From DASROJ01 sp035646975 (GTDB lineage: Bacteria; Acidobacteriota; Polarisedimenticolia; JACPZX01; DASXTC01): a DNA stretch of 9,099 nucleotides. The stretch is from assembly GCA_035646975.1 (NCBI GenBank), contig DASROJ010000288.1:1-9099 (forward strand). The letters are read 5' to 3'. Below are positions 1 through 8,051 of this stretch, piece after piece. Each line of letters opens with the position of its first letter. The first letter of the stretch is position 1. Under the pieces are notes generated by a model. The model did not search any database, had not been told where the DNA came from, and saw nothing but the letters and a program-made list of their open reading frames with translations. The position numbers and the translations under genes are program-made.

Positions 1-2438
1 TGCGTTACGCGTTGCGCTCCTTCCTGAGAACCCCCGGGTTCACTGCGGCGGCCGTGCTCTCGTTGGCCCTGGGCATCGGCGCCAATACGACCATCTACAG
101 CCTCGTCAGCGCGCTTTTCTTCCAGTCGCTGCCGGTCCAGGATCCGGATCGGGTCATGGCCCTGTTCACCAGCGACGAGAAGAACCCCGGCTCGCACCCG
201 ACTTCGTTTCCCAATTTCGAGGACTTCCGCGACAAGAACGAGGTCTTCTCCGGTCTGGCCGCTTATGCCGGCGCGGGGGTCAACCTCTCGGCCCAGACAG
301 ACCAGCCCGAGCAGATCTTCGGGATGATGGTCTCTGGCAATTATTTCGACATCCTCGGCGTGCGACCCCGGCTCGGGAGAACCTTTCTGCCCGAGGAAGA
401 CGCGAAGCCCGGTTCCGGCCCGGTCGTGGTGCTGAGTCACGCAACCTGGACCCGCCGGTTCGGCGCCGACCCACAGGTCATCGGCCGGGAGATTTCGCTC
501 AACCGCCAGCGATACACCGTTATCGGGGTGACCCCGGAGGGGTTCCGTGGCACCTTCGCCATCGGGGGCCCGGAGCTATGGGTTCCGATGTCGATGCGTG
601 ATCAGCTGCTGTCGGGCACCTACAAGGAGTGGTTCAGCGACCGCCGCTTCCTCGGCGTGTTCGTGCTCGGGCGACTCAAGCCGGCGGTGAGCATCACCCA
701 GGCCGAAGCGGCCATGAAGATTCTCGCGCGGCAGCTCGAACAGGAGTACCCGGAGCCGAACAAGGGTCGCACGGTCAGCCTGCTGCCCTTGTCGCAATCG
801 ACGATCAATCCGAACCAGCGCGAAATGTTCGTGCGCGCGGGCCAGCTCCTGATGACCGTGGTGGGGCTCGTGCTGCTGATCGCCTGCGGCAACGTGGCCA
901 ACCTCCTGCTCGGGCGCGCCGCATCCCGCCGCAAGGAGATCGCCATCAGGCTGTCGCTCGGCGCTGGCCGGGGCCGCCTGGTGCGCCAGCTGCTCACCGA
1001 GAGCATCCTGCTCTCGCTGATGGGAGGCGCCGCCGGGCTGGCGCTCGCCTTCTGGCTGCGGGACCTTCTCTGGGCTTTCCGTCCGCCGTTCTTCCAGCAG
1101 GACGATCTGCTCCTGAGCCTCAACGCGCCCGTGCTGCTCTTCACCGCCGCTCTGTCCCTCGGCACGGGGATACTCTTCGGGCTCGCCCCCGCGATCCAGG
1201 CTTCGCGGTTCGAGCTGGTGTCGGCGATCAAGAACGCGGGAGCCACGATCGACGGCACGCGGCGCAGGTTCAACCTGCGAAGCATCCTGGTGGTCGCGCA
1301 GGTCTCGCTGTCACTCATCGGCCTGGTCAGCGCGGGGCTCTTCCTGGTGAGTCTTCGCAATGCCCAGAAGGCGGATCTCGGATTCTCTCCCGACGCGCTC
1401 GTCCAGCTGACCCTGGACCCTGGCGCGGCCGGGTACGATGAGCCGCGAGGCCGGGAGTTCTTCCGCAGGGTGCTCGAACGAACGCAGGCCCTTCCCGGCG
1501 TGCGGGCCGCCTCGATGGCGGAGTGGCTTCCACTGACCGGTGGCAATTTCATGCGCAGCGTCTTCATCGAAGGACAGGAGCCCCCGCCCGGCGGACGGGG
1601 GGTGCTGGTGCCGGTCAACGCCGTGGAGACCGGATACTTCCCCGCAATCGGCCTGCCGATACTGCGCGGGCGGGACTTCACCGGCACCGACCGCGCCGGG
1701 GCGCTGAAGGTGGTCGTCATCAGCGAAGCGATGGCGAAGCGTTTCTGGCCCGACAAGGACCCGCTGGGAGGGCGATTCAAGTTCTTCGGCGAGACCGAGC
1801 CGGTGGAGGTGGTCGGCGTGGTGAAGGACACGAAGCTCAACAGCATCGGAGAGGACCCGATCCCCACCGTCTATTACCCCTTTCAGCAGAACTACAGCTC
1901 CCGGATGACGCTGCTCGTGCATGCCGACGGCGATCCCGATGCCGCGCTGGCCGCGGTGCGCTCCTCGGTGCGGCAGATCGATGCGGACCTGCCGCCGATC
2001 GGGGCCGCCGCGATGCGCGATGTCGTCGGCAACTCTCTCTGGGCGTCCCGCATGGCGGCCGGCCTTCTGAGCGTCTTCGGCGTCCTCGCGCTGACGCTGG
2101 CGGCGCTGGGCCTGTACGGCGTGATGGCCTACTCGGTGGCTCAGCGCACGCGGGAGATCGGCATCCGGATGGCGATCGGCGCGCACCGGGGCGACGTCTT
2201 CGCCCTGATCCTCAAGCAGGGGGCCGTGCTGGCGGGATGCGGCGTGGCCGCCGGCCTGGTCATCGCGCTGGCCGCCGCGAGGCTGGTGTCGGGGCTGCTG
2301 TTCGGCGTGCGACCCGGCGAGCCGATCGTCTATCTCGGCACGACGCTGCTGTTGTGCGGCGTCGCGCTGCTCGCCAGCTATCTTCCCGCCCGCAGGGCCA
2401 CACGGGTCGACCCGCTGACGGCGCTGCGTTACGAGTAA
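1..2438 (+). CDS. ADOP-type MacB/FtsX ABC permease 1 (subtype A), 5' end cut by the window
   Basis: Membrane subunit of a MacB-like ABC system; it has no nucleotide-binding domain and needs a separate ATPase. The frame is open from base 3 (codons for R-Y-A) and bases 1-2 fit the end of a Leu codon, matching the DLRY-type start of permease 4. The TTG at 12 is therefore internal and only about 5-8 residues are missing. Numbering from codon 12: TM1 about 8-38 (GIGANTTIYS), first extracytoplasmic MacB_PCD-like domain about 40-275, TM2 about 276-300 (IACGNVANLL), cytoplasmic coupling segment to RQLLTES (325-331), TM3 332-354, TM4 372-397. The second unit has TM5 about 424-446, an extracytoplasmic domain about 450-670, TM6 about 683-705, QRTREIGIRMAIGA, TM7 about 738-765, TM8 about 775-792 and the tail ARRATRVDPLTALRYE. 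The ATPase gene follows after 11 nt. The family call is secure; the transported substrate is unknown. MacB-like macrolide export is only a family analogy. Confidence 0.93.
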   Translation, partial: RYALRSFLRTPGFTAAAVLSLALGIGANTTIYSLVSALFFQSLPVQDPDRVMALFTSDEKNPGSHPTSFPNFEDFRDKNEVFSGLAAYAGAGVNLSAQTDQPEQIFGMMVSGNYFDILGVRPRLGRTFLPEEDAKPGSGPVVVLSHATWTRRFGADPQVIGREISLNRQRYTVIGVTPEGFRGTFAIGGPELWVPMSMRDQLLSGTYKEWFSDRRFLGVFVLGRLKPAVSITQAEAAMKILARQLEQEYPEPNKGRTVSLLPLSQSTINPNQREMFVRAGQLLMTVVGLVLLIACGNVANLLLGRAASRRKEIAIRLSLGAGRGRLVRQLLTESILLSLMGGAAGLALAFWLRDLLWAFRPPFFQQDDLLLSLNAPVLLFTAALSLGTGILFGLAPAIQASRFELVSAIKNAGATIDGTRRRFNLRSILVVAQVSLSLIGLVSAGLFLVSLRNAQKADLGFSPDALVQLTLDPGAAGYDEPRGREFFRRVLERTQALPGVRAASMAEWLPLTGGNFMRSVFIEGQEPPPGGRGVLVPVNAVETGYFPAIGLPILRGRDFTGTDRAGALKVVVISEAMAKRFWPDKDPLGGRFKFFGETEPVEVVGVVKDTKLNSIGEDPIPTVYYPFQQNYSSRMTLLVHADGDPDAALAAVRSSVRQIDADLPPIGAAAMRDVVGNSLWASRMAAGLLSVFGVLALTLAALGLYGVMAYSVAQRTREIGIRMAIGAHRGDVFALILKQGAVLAGCGVAAGLVIALAAARLVSGLLFGVRPGEPIVYLGTTLLLCGVALLASYLPARRATRVDPLTALRYE
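987..1004 (+). repeat. Paralogue repeat block (QLLTES codons), copy in permease 1
   Basis: An 18-base stretch, cagctgctcaccgagagc, is identical at 4140-4157 in permease 2 and recurs with silent changes at 6587-6604 (permease 3) and 9054-9071 (permease 4). It encodes the conserved QLLTES end of the first coupling segment. It is a product of gene duplication and selection, not a mobile or regulatory repeat, but it gives short homology spaced about 2.4-3.2 kb apart. Confidence 0.6.
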
Positions 2439-2444
2439 AGGAAG
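2439..2444 (+). promoter_or_regulatory. Ribosome binding site of the ABC ATPase
   Basis: AGGAAG lies directly after the permease 1 stop codon (TAA, 2436-2438), with its AGGA core 7 nt before the ATG at 2450. It favours ATG 2450 over the in-frame GTG at 2444, which overlaps the site itself. The product also begins at the position usual for MacB-type ATPases. Confidence 0.7.
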
Positions 2445-2449
2445 TGTCG

Positions 2450-3142
2450 ATGATCAGCCTGAAGAACCTGGAGAGATTCTACGAGACGCCGGCCGGCAGG
2501 AGCTATGTCCTGCGCCGGATCAACCTCGACGTGAGGGAAGGAGAATTCGTCACCGTGATGGGTCCTTCAGGGGCCGGCAAGTCGACGCTGCTGGCCATCC
2601 TCGGGATGCTCGACGCCGCGTGGACCGGCGAATTCCAGTTTCTCGATCAGCCCGTGCACTCGATGAACCGGAAGGAACGCGCCGAGCTGAACAAGAAGAA
2701 CATCGGGTTCGTCTTCCAGAGCTACCACCTGCTCGACAACCTGACGGTGTACGAGAATCTGGAGATCCCCCTGTCCTATCAGAACGTCAAGGCGTCCGAA
2801 CGCGCCGGGATCGTCGCCGACCTGCTCGACAGGTTCCACATCGTGGGCAAGAAGGATCTCTATCCCGCCCAGCTCTCCGGCGGTCAGCAGCAGATCGTCG
2901 CGGTGGCGCGCGCGGTGATCATGAACCCGAAGCTGATACTGGCCGACGAGCCAACCGGCAACCTGCACTCCACCCAGGGTCAGGAAATCATGGAGCTGTT
3001 TCGCACGCTCAACGATCAGGGCACGACGATCATCCAGGTGACCCACTCCGAGAAGAACGCCGAGTACGGCCACCGGGTCGTGAACCTGCTGGACGGCTGG
3101 CTCGTCACCGACACGAAGACCAGCCGCGGAGCCGAACCATGA
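2450..3142 (+). CDS. MacB/LolD-type ABC transporter ATP-binding protein
   Basis: Cytoplasmic ATPase that should drive the neighbouring permeases by ATP binding and hydrolysis. It has 230 residues, normal for a stand-alone nucleotide-binding domain of the MacB/LolD/FtsE class. Visible motifs: A-loop aromatic Y11; Walker A GPSGAGKST (38-46); Q-loop Q90 in GFVFQSYHLL; signature LSGGQQQ (142-148); Walker B LILADE (162-167) with catalytic E167; D-loop region GNLHS (170-174); H-loop H199 in QVTHS. Two positions differ from the usual MacB pattern. The residue after LSGGQQQ is I149 where R is common, and the D-loop has H173 where D is usual. All residues needed for hydrolysis are present, so it should be active. 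It sits between permease 1 (11 nt upstream) and permease 2 (25 nt downstream) and is the only ATPase in the window. The frame is open far upstream, but only as a shadow of permease 1. The substrate cannot be inferred. Confidence 0.96.
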   Translation: MISLKNLERFYETPAGRSYVLRRINLDVREGEFVTVMGPSGAGKSTLLAILGMLDAAWTGEFQFLDQPVHSMNRKERAELNKKNIGFVFQSYHLLDNLTVYENLEIPLSYQNVKASERAGIVADLLDRFHIVGKKDLYPAQLSGGQQQIVAVARAVIMNPKLILADEPTGNLHSTQGQEIMELFRTLNDQGTTIIQVTHSEKNAEYGHRVVNLLDGWLVTDTKTSRGAEP

Positions 3143-3156
3143 TCGACCAGGACACG

Positions 3157-3163
3157 GGAGGTG
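3157..3163 (+). promoter_or_regulatory. Strong ribosome binding site of permease 2
   Basis: GGAGGTG matches the anti-Shine-Dalgarno sequence very well and ends 4 nt before the ATG at 3168. It is the best such site in the window and lies in the widest gap (25 nt). Permease 2 may therefore be translated efficiently without depending on the ATPase stop codon. Confidence 0.75.
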
Positions 3164-3167
3164 CCTC

Positions 3168-5654
3168 ATGGATCGCCTGAGTCAGGATCTGCGTCACGGC
3201 CTGCGCACGCTGATGAGGAACCCGGGCTTCACCATCGTCGCGGTGCTCATCCTCGCCATCGGCATCGGCGCCAACTCCGCGATTTTCTCGGTCATCAACG
3301 CGGTTCTTCTCGAGCCGCTGCCGTTTGCCGACCCGGACCGTCTCGCGCTGCTCTGGGGAAGCAAACCGGCACAGGACTGGCCGCAGCTTCCCCTGTCGCA
3401 GCCCAACTTCATCGACATCCGGGATCAGAGCCGTTCCTTCGAGCGGATGGCCTCCTGGACCTTCACCCGGTTCAACCTGACCGGGCAGGATCAGCCCGAA
3501 GAGGTTCAGACCGGGATCGTCAACGCCAGTCTCTTTCCGATCCTCGGCGTCAGGCCGATCCTGGGTCGCGAGTTCCGCCCCGAGGAGGACCAGCCGGGCG
3601 CCGCACCGGTGGCCATCCTGAGCCACAGCCTCTGGCAACGCCGGTTCTCCGCGAGCCGCGAGGCCCTCGGCAAGCCGCTCATCCTGGACGGCCGCAGCTA
3701 CCAGATCATCGGCGTGCTGCCGGCCGGTTTCCGCTTTGCCAGCTTCCCAAAGGACACCGAGATCTGGATCCCGTTCGGGCTGGACCCGTTCGACGGCAGG
3801 AAATACGCGCGCGGCAGCAACTCGCTCTGGGTGATCGGACGGCTGAAGACCGGCGTGACGATGGACCAGGCCCAGGCGGAGCTCGCCGCGATTTCCTCGG
3901 GTCTGGCGCAGAAGCACGCCGAGTTCAACAAGGGCTGGAGCGTGACCGCGGTGCCGCTTCGCGAACAGGTCGTCGGCAGCTCGAGGACGGCCTTGATGGT
4001 GCTGTTCGGCGCGGTGGGCTTCGTGATGCTGATTGCCTGCGCCAACGTCGCCAACCTTCTGCTGTCGCGCGGTGCGGCGCGGCAGACCGAGCTCGCCATC
4101 CGCGCTGCGCTCGGCGCGAGCCGCCGGCGGCTCGTCGGCCAGCTGCTCACCGAGAGCGTGTTGCTTTCGGTGATCGGGGGCCTGATGGGGCTGCTCGTGG
4201 CCGTCTGGGGTGTCGACCTGCTCTCCACGCTGCGGTTCAGCACGCCGAGTCTCTTCGTGCCCTACGTGATTGCGAGGGATCAGATCGCCCTGGACTTCCG
4301 GGTGGTGGCGTTCACTCTCGGGCTGTCGGTGTTCACGGGGCTGCTGTTCGGGCTGGCGCCGGCGCTCCAGGCGTCACGCCCCGATCTCAACACGGCGCTC
4401 AAGCATTCCGGGGTGCGCTCGGGGTCTGCCCGCCGGGGCATCGCGCGTCATGCGCTGGTGGTGGTGGAGGTGGCCCTGTCGATGACGCTGCTGATCGGCG
4501 CGGGGTTGATGCTGCGAAGCCTCGTGAAACTCCAGTCGGTGGACCCCGGCTTCCGGTCGGACAACCTGATGACCATGAGCGTCAATCTGTCGCCATCCCG
4601 TTACCCCGAGGACACGCAGGTGTCGGCCTTCTTCGACCAGGTCGTCGCTCGAGTCGGCGCGCTTCCGGGTGTGGTCTCCGCAGCGGCCGTCGAGTACCTG
4701 CCGTTGAGCGGAATGGACGGCAGCACCGGCTTCTTCATCGACGGCAGGCCGATCCCCACCCCCGCGGACAACGTCCAGACACATTACCGCTCGACCACCC
4801 CGGGCTATTTCCGGACCATGGGAGTGTCCCTGCTGAAGGGCCGGGAGTTCTCCGATGCGGACGACGCGCGCTCGAGCCGGGTGGCGATCATCAACGAGAC
4901 GATGGCCAGGCGCTTCTGGCCGGGAGAAGACCCGATCGGCCGAAGGATCGCCCTGAACTTCGAGGCGATGCGGTTCTACCGCGACCGACCACCGGAGCTG
5001 GACCTCGCAAAGGGGATGCGGGAGATCGTCGGCGTGGTGGCCGATGTGAGGCACTCGCGTCTGGATGGCGACTCCTTCGCCGAGATGTACGTGCCCCACT
5101 CCCAGAAACCCGGCCGCGAAATGACGCTGGTCGTGCGCTGCACGGGCGCGCAGGAGGGGATCGCATCGGCCGTGCGCCGCCAGGTCCTCGCCCTGGACAA
5201 GGATCAGCCCGTTTCCGGCATCGGCACCATGCAGCGCCTCCTCGAGGTCTCGATGGCCCAGCCACGGTACAACACGCTGCTGTTCGGCCTTTTCGGCGCG
5301 ATCGCTCTCGTGCTGGCCTCGGTGGGCGTCTATGGCGTCATCTCCTTCTCGGTGACGCAGCGCACGCGCGAGATCGGCATTCGCATGGCGCTGGGGGCCC
5401 GGCGGGCCGACGTGCTGAGGATGGTCATCTCCGAAGGAGCGCGGCTCGCGCTGACGGGTGTCGTCATCGGGCTGGTGGCCGCGCTCGGTCTCACCCGCGT
5501 GCTGTCGGGTTTGCTGTTCGAGGTGAGTCCGACCGATCCATGGACCTTTGCCGGCATCACGCTTCTGCTCTGCTCGGTCGCCTCGGTGGCCTGCTGGCTG
5601 CCCGCGCACCGCGCCACGAAGATCGATCCGATGAACGCACTGCGACACGAATAG
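3168..5654 (+). CDS. ADOP-type MacB/FtsX ABC permease 2 (subtype B), complete
   Basis: Complete 828-residue inner-membrane permease with two fused MacB-like units and no ATPase domain. It starts directly with MDRLSQDLRHGLRTLMRNPG, without the N-terminal PadR-like domain found on some ADOPs. Segments: TM1 about 19-48 (GIGANSAIFSVINAVLL), first extracytoplasmic domain about 50-270, TM2 about 275-299 (IACANVANLLLSR), coupling segment to QLLTES (325-330), TM3 about 331-352, TM4 about 380-405, TM5 about 429-451, second extracytoplasmic domain about 455-695, TM6 about 703-727 (GVYGVISF), QRTREIGIRMALGA, TM7 about 760-785, TM8 about 794-811, and the tail PAHRATKIDPMNALRHE. The second extracytoplasmic domain carries a stretch at about 597-617 that its paralogues lack or shorten. 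The start is fixed by a strong Shine-Dalgarno site, and permease 3 begins 8 nt downstream. It probably moves an amphipathic or peptide-like substrate, or transmits force across the envelope as MacB does. That role comes from the family and is not visible here. Confidence 0.95.
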   Translation: MDRLSQDLRHGLRTLMRNPGFTIVAVLILAIGIGANSAIFSVINAVLLEPLPFADPDRLALLWGSKPAQDWPQLPLSQPNFIDIRDQSRSFERMASWTFTRFNLTGQDQPEEVQTGIVNASLFPILGVRPILGREFRPEEDQPGAAPVAILSHSLWQRRFSASREALGKPLILDGRSYQIIGVLPAGFRFASFPKDTEIWIPFGLDPFDGRKYARGSNSLWVIGRLKTGVTMDQAQAELAAISSGLAQKHAEFNKGWSVTAVPLREQVVGSSRTALMVLFGAVGFVMLIACANVANLLLSRGAARQTELAIRAALGASRRRLVGQLLTESVLLSVIGGLMGLLVAVWGVDLLSTLRFSTPSLFVPYVIARDQIALDFRVVAFTLGLSVFTGLLFGLAPALQASRPDLNTALKHSGVRSGSARRGIARHALVVVEVALSMTLLIGAGLMLRSLVKLQSVDPGFRSDNLMTMSVNLSPSRYPEDTQVSAFFDQVVARVGALPGVVSAAAVEYLPLSGMDGSTGFFIDGRPIPTPADNVQTHYRSTTPGYFRTMGVSLLKGREFSDADDARSSRVAIINETMARRFWPGEDPIGRRIALNFEAMRFYRDRPPELDLAKGMREIVGVVADVRHSRLDGDSFAEMYVPHSQKPGREMTLVVRCTGAQEGIASAVRRQVLALDKDQPVSGIGTMQRLLEVSMAQPRYNTLLFGLFGAIALVLASVGVYGVISFSVTQRTREIGIRMALGARRADVLRMVISEGARLALTGVVIGLVAALGLTRVLSGLLFEVSPTDPWTFAGITLLLCSVASVACWLPAHRATKIDPMNALRHE
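4140..4157 (+). repeat. Paralogue repeat block (QLLTES codons), copy in permease 2
   Basis: Identical over 18 bases to 987-1004 in permease 1. The same two genes also share the 14-base stretch ggcatcggcgccaa in TM1 (72-85 and 3261-3274), with one mismatch in permease 3 (5756-5769). These are islands of identity inside genes that are otherwise diverged. Confidence 0.6.
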
Positions 5655-5657
5655 GAA
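5653..5657 (+). promoter_or_regulatory. Ribosome binding site of permease 3, overlapping the permease 2 stop
   Basis: AGGAA begins inside the permease 2 stop codon (TAG, 5652-5654) and its AGGA core lies 6 nt before the ATG at 5663. This supports ATG 5663 over the in-frame ATG at 5678, which would remove the first five residues. The overlap suggests that translation of the two permeases is coupled. Confidence 0.65.
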
Positions 5658-5662
5658 CCGTC

Positions 5663-8050
5663 ATGGAAACCTTCTGGATGGATCTGAAGTATGGCGCCAG
5701 GACACTGGCGAAGAACCCCGGGTTCGCGTTGATCGCCATGGTGACGCTGGCGCTGGGTATCGGCGCCAACACCGCCATCTTCAGCATCGTGCACGCGGTG
5801 CTGCTCAGGCCGTTGCCTTACCATGACGCCGAGCGGCTCGCCGTCGCGCACGTGTCGATTCCCGATTACCGCGATCTCAAGGAAGCGGCCCCGGGATTCG
5901 ACAAGATGAGCATCTGGGCGAGCAATCTCTACAACCTCCGCGCCGGCGGAGAGTCCGAGCAGCTGCTGGGCGCGGTGGTGTCCGAGGAGTTCTTCCCTCT
6001 TCTCGGAGAGGCTTCGCTTGGCAGGACATTCCAGGAGCAGGAAAACAACCAGCCCGTCGTCGTCATCAGCCACGATCTCTGGCAGCGCCGCTTCGCATCG
6101 GACCCGGCGGCCCTGGGCCGGACACTCGACCTGGGAGGCCGCGCCTACACGATCATCGGGGTCATGCCGGCCGAGTTCCAGTATCCGGCAGCGCAATTCA
6201 AGCTCTGGGTCCCGTTCGGCTCGGCCGTCGCTGCGGCGCCCCAACAGGCAGAGAACCGTTCCCTGCGGATTTTCCGCTGCGTGGCCCGGATCGCCCCCGG
6301 CGTCACTCCGGCCGAGGCGCAGGCCCAGGCCGACGCCGTGGCGACACGGCTGCAGCGCACCTACCCGGATACCAATGCCGGCATCGACATCCGCTTCACC
6401 CCGTTGCGCGAATCGATCGTGGGCGCCACGCGCCCGGTCCTGATGGTGCTGCTGGCCACGGTCGGATTCGTTCTTCTCATCGCGTGCGCCAACGTGGCCA
6501 ACCTGATGCTCGGGCGCACCGCCTCGCGTGAGAAGGAGATCGCCCTGCGCACCGCGCTGGGCGCCGGGCGGTGGCGCGTCATCCGCCAGCTGCTCACGGA
6601 AAGCGCTCTGATCGGGGTGGCGGGCGGCGTGCTCGGTCTGCTGCTGGCGCTCTGGGGCGTCGACACGATGCGTGGACTGAATCCCGCGGAGGTTCCCCGG
6701 ATCGACGGGGCCGGGATCGACGGCACGGTCCTGCTGTTCACCCTCGTCCTTTCGATGCTCACGGGTCTGCTGTTCGGCGTCGCTCCAGCCTTCCAGGCCA
6801 CGCGAGCCGATGTGAACAGCACCCTGAAAGAAGGCGGACGCGGCCCGGCGGGAGGCGCCTCCCCGGGTGGCGGGAAGCATCGCCTGGCCAACGGCCTGGT
6901 CGTCGTCGAAATCGCCCTGTCGCTCGTCGTGCTCATCGGCGCCGGTCTGCTCTTGAAGAGCTTCGAGCGGCTGCTCAGCGTCGATGCCGGATTCCGCGCT
7001 GAGAACCTGCTCACGATGAACGTGCAGCTCGTGAAGTATCCCGATCCGCACCGGCGCGCGTCGGCGGCACGGGATGTTCTCGAGCGGCTAGGAAGAATTC
7101 CGGGGGTGATCGCCGCCGGCGCGGGAACGGGGCTGCCCCCCGTCACGGCGCAGCGGGCGACCAACATCGAGATCCAGGGGCGTGAATTTGCCGCGCCAGG
7201 GCAACGCTCCGCCTACTTCATCGCCGCCAGCCCCGACTATTTTCGCGCGCTGGGCACTCCCCTGCTGCAGGGTCGGCTGTTCAACGCGGCCGACTCCAGC
7301 GGCGCCGCCCCCGTCGTCCTGATCAACCGCGACCTTGCGCGGCGGATATTCGGCGAGGCGAGCCCGGTCGGCCAATCGCTGCGGCTCGTGAACCCGGAGC
7401 AGACCGGCGAATGGCGCACGATCGTCGGGGTGGTGGGCGACATCCGCTATTCCGGGCTCGATGACGCCGACGTGCCGACCGTCTATACGCCGTTCGAGCA
7501 GACACCGTTTCTCTGGGCCTACATCATGGTGAGGACCAGCGGGGATCCGGCATCGCTCGTGCAGGCCGCCCGCCAGGCCGTCGCCTCGGCCGACCCGGAC
7601 CTCGACGCCGCCGACATCCAGCCGATGCAACAGGTCGTCTCCCGGACCGTGGCCCAGCCCAGGTTCAACCTGCTGCTGATCGGCATGTTCGCCATGCTCG
7701 CCCTCGCGCTGGCGGCGGTGGGCATCTACGGAGTCATCGCCTTTACGGTGACCCGGCGCACCCACGAGATCGGCGTGAGAATGGCGCTGGGGGCGCGGCA
7801 GACCGACGTGCTGCGGCTCGTGGTCGGCCAGGGGATGAAGCTCTTCGTCATGGGGCTGGCCGTCGGTCTGTGCGGGGCCTTCGCCCTGACGCGGATGATG
7901 TCCAGCATGCTCTTCGGCATCGGCGCGGCCGATGCTTCCACGTACGCTTCCATTTCGATCCTGCTGGGACTGGTCGCGCTGCTGGCGAGCTGGATCCCGG
8001 CCCGGCGAGCGGCGCGCGTCGATCCGATGATCGCGCTGCGGTGCGAGTGA
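5663..8050 (+). CDS. ADOP-type MacB/FtsX ABC permease 3 (subtype B), complete
   Basis: Complete 795-residue membrane permease of the duplicated MacB type, without its own ATPase. The start METFWMDLKYGARTL is typical of the family and has a Shine-Dalgarno site. Segments: TM1 about 19-48 (GIGANTAIFS), first extracytoplasmic domain about 50-255, TM2 about 258-283 (IACANVANLMLGR), coupling segment to RQLLTES (308-314), TM3 about 315-336, TM4 about 355-378, TM5 about 410-434 (GAGLLLKSF), second extracytoplasmic domain about 440-665, TM6 about 668-692, RRTHEIGVRMALGA, TM7 about 728-750, TM8 about 762-780, tail PARRAARVDPMIALRCE. It resembles permease 2 more than permeases 1 and 4 (MPAEFQYP and LWVPFG against PEGFxGT). 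It is shorter partly because the segment after TM1 and the second extracytoplasmic domain are reduced. The same frame stays open through the whole of permease 2, but that upstream part reads as non-family, Arg/Gly/Pro-rich sequence. Permease 4 follows after 1 nt. The substrate is unknown. Confidence 0.95.
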   Translation: METFWMDLKYGARTLAKNPGFALIAMVTLALGIGANTAIFSIVHAVLLRPLPYHDAERLAVAHVSIPDYRDLKEAAPGFDKMSIWASNLYNLRAGGESEQLLGAVVSEEFFPLLGEASLGRTFQEQENNQPVVVISHDLWQRRFASDPAALGRTLDLGGRAYTIIGVMPAEFQYPAAQFKLWVPFGSAVAAAPQQAENRSLRIFRCVARIAPGVTPAEAQAQADAVATRLQRTYPDTNAGIDIRFTPLRESIVGATRPVLMVLLATVGFVLLIACANVANLMLGRTASREKEIALRTALGAGRWRVIRQLLTESALIGVAGGVLGLLLALWGVDTMRGLNPAEVPRIDGAGIDGTVLLFTLVLSMLTGLLFGVAPAFQATRADVNSTLKEGGRGPAGGASPGGGKHRLANGLVVVEIALSLVVLIGAGLLLKSFERLLSVDAGFRAENLLTMNVQLVKYPDPHRRASAARDVLERLGRIPGVIAAGAGTGLPPVTAQRATNIEIQGREFAAPGQRSAYFIAASPDYFRALGTPLLQGRLFNAADSSGAAPVVLINRDLARRIFGEASPVGQSLRLVNPEQTGEWRTIVGVVGDIRYSGLDDADVPTVYTPFEQTPFLWAYIMVRTSGDPASLVQAARQAVASADPDLDAADIQPMQQVVSRTVAQPRFNLLLIGMFAMLALALAAVGIYGVIAFTVTRRTHEIGVRMALGARQTDVLRLVVGQGMKLFVMGLAVGLCGAFALTRMMSSMLFGIGAADASTYASISILLGLVALLASWIPARRAARVDPMIALRCE

Positions 8051-8051
8051 C

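Noticed and set aside
12..14. TTG as the start codon of permease 1.
   Set aside because: The codons before it (R-Y-A, preceded by the end of a probable Leu codon) already match the conserved DLRY-type N-terminus seen in permease 4, so the true start lies upstream of the window.
620..1867. A 415-codon antisense open frame inside permease 1.
   Set aside because: It is rich in Arg, Ser and Pro, has no recognisable domain, and mirrors the codon pattern of the + strand gene.
1523..2449. Upstream extension of the ATPase frame into permease 1.
   Set aside because: The translation is low-complexity, Arg-rich and unlike any ATPase N-terminus. The ATPase homology begins at ATG 2450, which has its own ribosome binding site.
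2450..3142. Assignment as macB or as a macrolide resistance determinant.
   Set aside because: MacB is an ATPase fused to one permease unit and acts with MacA. Here the ATPase is separate and the permeases are duplicated, and no substrate information is present. A gene symbol or resistance call would go beyond the evidence.
3139..3180. A 13-codon mini-frame whose ATG overlaps the ATPase stop and which runs into the start of permease 2.
   Set aside because: It could act as a coupling leader, but permease 2 has a strong ribosome binding site of its own and nothing else supports translation of the mini-frame.
5330..7051. A 573-codon antisense open frame across the permease 2/3 junction.
   Set aside because: His/Arg/Gln/Glu/Gly-rich shadow translation with no motif. 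Other long antisense frames (4374-5648, 7088-8053, 7848-8876) were dismissed on the same grounds.
3161..8050. A continuous open frame of about 1630 codons on the + strand spanning permeases 2 and 3.
   Set aside because: Up to 5662 it reads as Arg/Gly/Pro/Ala-rich sequence without family motifs, while another frame there encodes the complete permease 2. Lack of stop codons in shifted frames is expected in GC-rich DNA. Only the part from ATG 5663 is real.
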